From NCBI GenBank assembly GCA_005800465.1, contig SYFI01000059.1, positions 1 through 5,682 on the forward strand: 5,682 nt of DNA, given 5' to 3'. The DNA is from Actinomycetota bacterium. GTDB taxonomy: Bacteria > Actinomycetota > Thermoleophilia > Miltoncostaeales > Miltoncostaeaceae. Shown in pieces: positions 4,471 to 5,682 of the stretch. The translations under genes and the position numbers were made by a program. Each line of letters starts with the position of its first letter. Position 1 is the stretch's first letter. The notes under the pieces were generated by a model. That model was not told where the DNA came from and ran no database searches. It saw nothing but the letters and a program-made list of their open reading frames with translations.

Positions 4471-5682
4471 CCCACAACCGCGGCGGCGGGCGGCTCGTCG
4501 GCCTCCACCTCGCGGGGCGGCTCGGGCGCAGCCTGCAACTGTCGGCGAACCCACGGGCGCGCAGGGCCCTCGGCGTCGCGGTCAAGGCGCCGCGCCACCA
4601 CCTGCGACACGCCGGAGCGACCCATGGTGACTCCAAACAGCAGGTCGGCCACCTCAATGGTGGGCTGCTGATGTGTGATGAGGATGAACTGACGCTCGCC
4701 GGCCAAGCGGCGCAGCACTCCGAGAAACCGGCGCAGGTTGGCGTCGTCGAGCGCTGCCTCAACCTCGTCGAGCAAGTAGAACGGCGTGGGGCGTGCCATG
4801 GCGATGGCAAGGCAGAACGCCAGGGCGATGAGCGACTTCTCGCCACCCGAGAACAAAGCGAGTGAGCGGGCACGCTTGCCTGCCGGGATCACCTCGACCT
4901 CCACACCCTCCTCTCCCTCGTCATCCACGACGCGAAGGCGCCCGGTGCCGCCCGGGAACAGCAGACCGACGACCTCCTGAAAGCGCTCATCCACGGCCTG
5001 CATCACCTCGGTGAAGCCACCTGCCACCTGCGCGTCAAGATCGGCCATCTGCGCACGCAGGGCATGGACCGTCTGCTCGAGGTCGGCGATCTGCTCCGCC
5101 GTCTCGGTCTCGCGCTCGGCAAGTTCGGCGCGCTCTTCAGCTGCCAGCGGGTTGACCGCGCCCATGCCCTCACGGCGCATCGAGAGCGCCTCCACACGCT
5201 CAGAGATCACGTCGGCGTGCTCTTCATCCTCTGCTGCGGGCGGGGGTGCCGGGGCACCATCCGGCACGCCGGATTCTCTCGCCCGCTCGGCGGCCACTGC
5301 CACGGCGATCTCAGCGGCACGGTCGCCCTCCGCGGCGGTATGCGAGGCGCGCTCGGCAGACTCCACAGCCTGATGTGCTACCCGCAGCGCGGTGCCCATC
5401 TCGGTCAGCCTGCCGGCCAACTCACGGGCGCTCTCGTCGAGGGCGTCGCCGCAGGGGGCCAGGGCCTCGGCCACGGCGTTCATCGCGTGCGCTGCGGCGA
5501 GCACGGTGCGGTAATCGGCCAGCGCCGGCTCGGGGGCCTCTGCCACTGCCCGGGCGCGCGCGCGTCGGGCCACGATGTCCTCGAGCCTGCCACGACGCTG
5601 GGCCGCATCGTGATCAGCGATACGCGCCGACTCGCGGGCCGCATCGCGGGCCACGCGTGCGGCCTGCGCGGATGCGGCGGCG
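4467..5682 (-). CDS. smc: Chromosome segregation protein SMC, C-terminal part (N-terminal end beyond the window)
   Basis: This is the C-terminal portion of the condensin ATPase that compacts and helps segregate the chromosome with ScpA and ScpB. The frame is open to the window edge; a GTG at 5654 is internal, not a start. From 5682 to about 5000 it is an Ala/Glu/Arg-rich coiled coil returning from the hinge, interrupted by a proline-rich stretch (5225-5270). The family motif MGAVNPLA is at 5142-5165. The C-terminal head then has signature FSGGEKS (4833-4853), Walker B with D-loop LLDEVEAALDD (4743-4775), and switch ILITH (4671-4685), followed by DLLFGVTMGRSGVSQVVARRL. About 35 further residues rich in Pro, Glu and Ala extend beyond the usual end. 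SMC is favoured over RecN or SbcC because of the VNPLA and LFGVTM...SGVS motifs and the neighbour ftsY, whose start overlaps its stop. Confidence 0.95.
   Translation of the reverse strand, partial: AAASAQAARVARDAARESARIADHDAAQRRGRLEDIVARRARARAVAEAPEPALADYRTVLAAAHAMNAVAEALAPCGDALDESARELAGRLTEMGTALRVAHQAVESAERASHTAAEGDRAAEIAVAVAAERARESGVPDGAPAPPPAAEDEEHADVISERVEALSMRREGMGAVNPLAAEERAELAERETETAEQIADLEQTVHALRAQMADLDAQVAGGFTEVMQAVDERFQEVVGLLFPGGTGRLRVVDDEGEEGVEVEVIPAGKRARSLALFSGGEKSLIALAFCLAIAMARPTPFYLLDEVEAALDDANLRRFLGVLRRLAGERQFILITHQQPTIEVADLLFGVTMGRSGVSQVVARRLDRDAEGPARPWVRRQLQAAPEPPREVEADEPPAAAVVG
5245..5273. repeat. Two tandem short palindromes in the proline-rich segment of smc
   Basis: GGTGCC-GG-GGCACC (5245-5258) and TCCGGC-AC-GCCGGA (5260-5273) are perfect 6-bp inverted repeats separated by one base. 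They encode part of the Gly/Pro/Ala-rich break in the Smc coiled coil. They may be chance in GC-rich DNA or traces of a small palindromic insertion. Confidence 0.4.

Noticed and set aside
4471..4554. A longer FtsY starting at ATG 4554
   Set aside because: The added Arg/Gly-rich residues mirror the smc 3' end; ATG 4470 makes the expected ATGA junction.

Overview
The window is a GC-rich chromosomal segment in which every supported gene lies on the minus strand. Gene content and order match the conserved bacterial cluster smc-ftsY-ffh-rpsP-khpA-rimM-trmD-rplS. This order, the KH-domain gene between rpsP and rimM, the GTG starts and the GC-rich codons suggest an actinobacterium (Actinomycetota), possibly a deep lineage such as Thermoleophilia. 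That taxonomic reading is an inference from layout and protein style, not from a search.

Read in the direction of transcription (high to low coordinates), the window opens inside smc. It holds the C-terminal coiled-coil arm and the C-terminal ATPase half of the condensin subunit. Next come ftsY (SRP receptor GTPase), ffh (SRP GTPase), rpsP (ribosomal protein S16), khpA (small KH RNA-binding protein), rimM (30S maturation factor), trmD (tRNA m1G37 methyltransferase) and the first 96 codons of rplS (ribosomal protein L19). Both edge genes are cut by the window. The genes are packed tightly. smc/ftsY, rimM/trmD and trmD/rplS each overlap by 4 bases (ATGA or GTGA). The other gaps are 44 nt (ftsY-ffh), 25 nt (ffh-rpsP), 10 nt (rpsP-khpA) and 4 nt (khpA-rimM). 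I see no promoter and no intrinsic terminator, so this is probably one transcript or part of one, with extensive translational coupling.

The genes join three tasks: chromosome organisation (Smc), co-translational membrane targeting (FtsY and Ffh, which form the GTPase heterodimer), and ribosome or tRNA maturation (S16, RimM, TrmD, L19, probably KhpA). I found no mobile element, CRISPR array, tRNA or rRNA, and no new multi-gene system. The most unusual signal is at the trmD-rplS junction. A 12-bp stem with one mismatch is encoded in the last codons of trmD, followed at once by a helix that could hide the rplS Shine-Dalgarno sequence. In the same place TrmD loses the usual family C-terminal motif. 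Smaller oddities are a hairpin where the ffh ribosome binding site would be, substitutions near the TrmD active site, and a proline-rich break in the Smc coiled coil.
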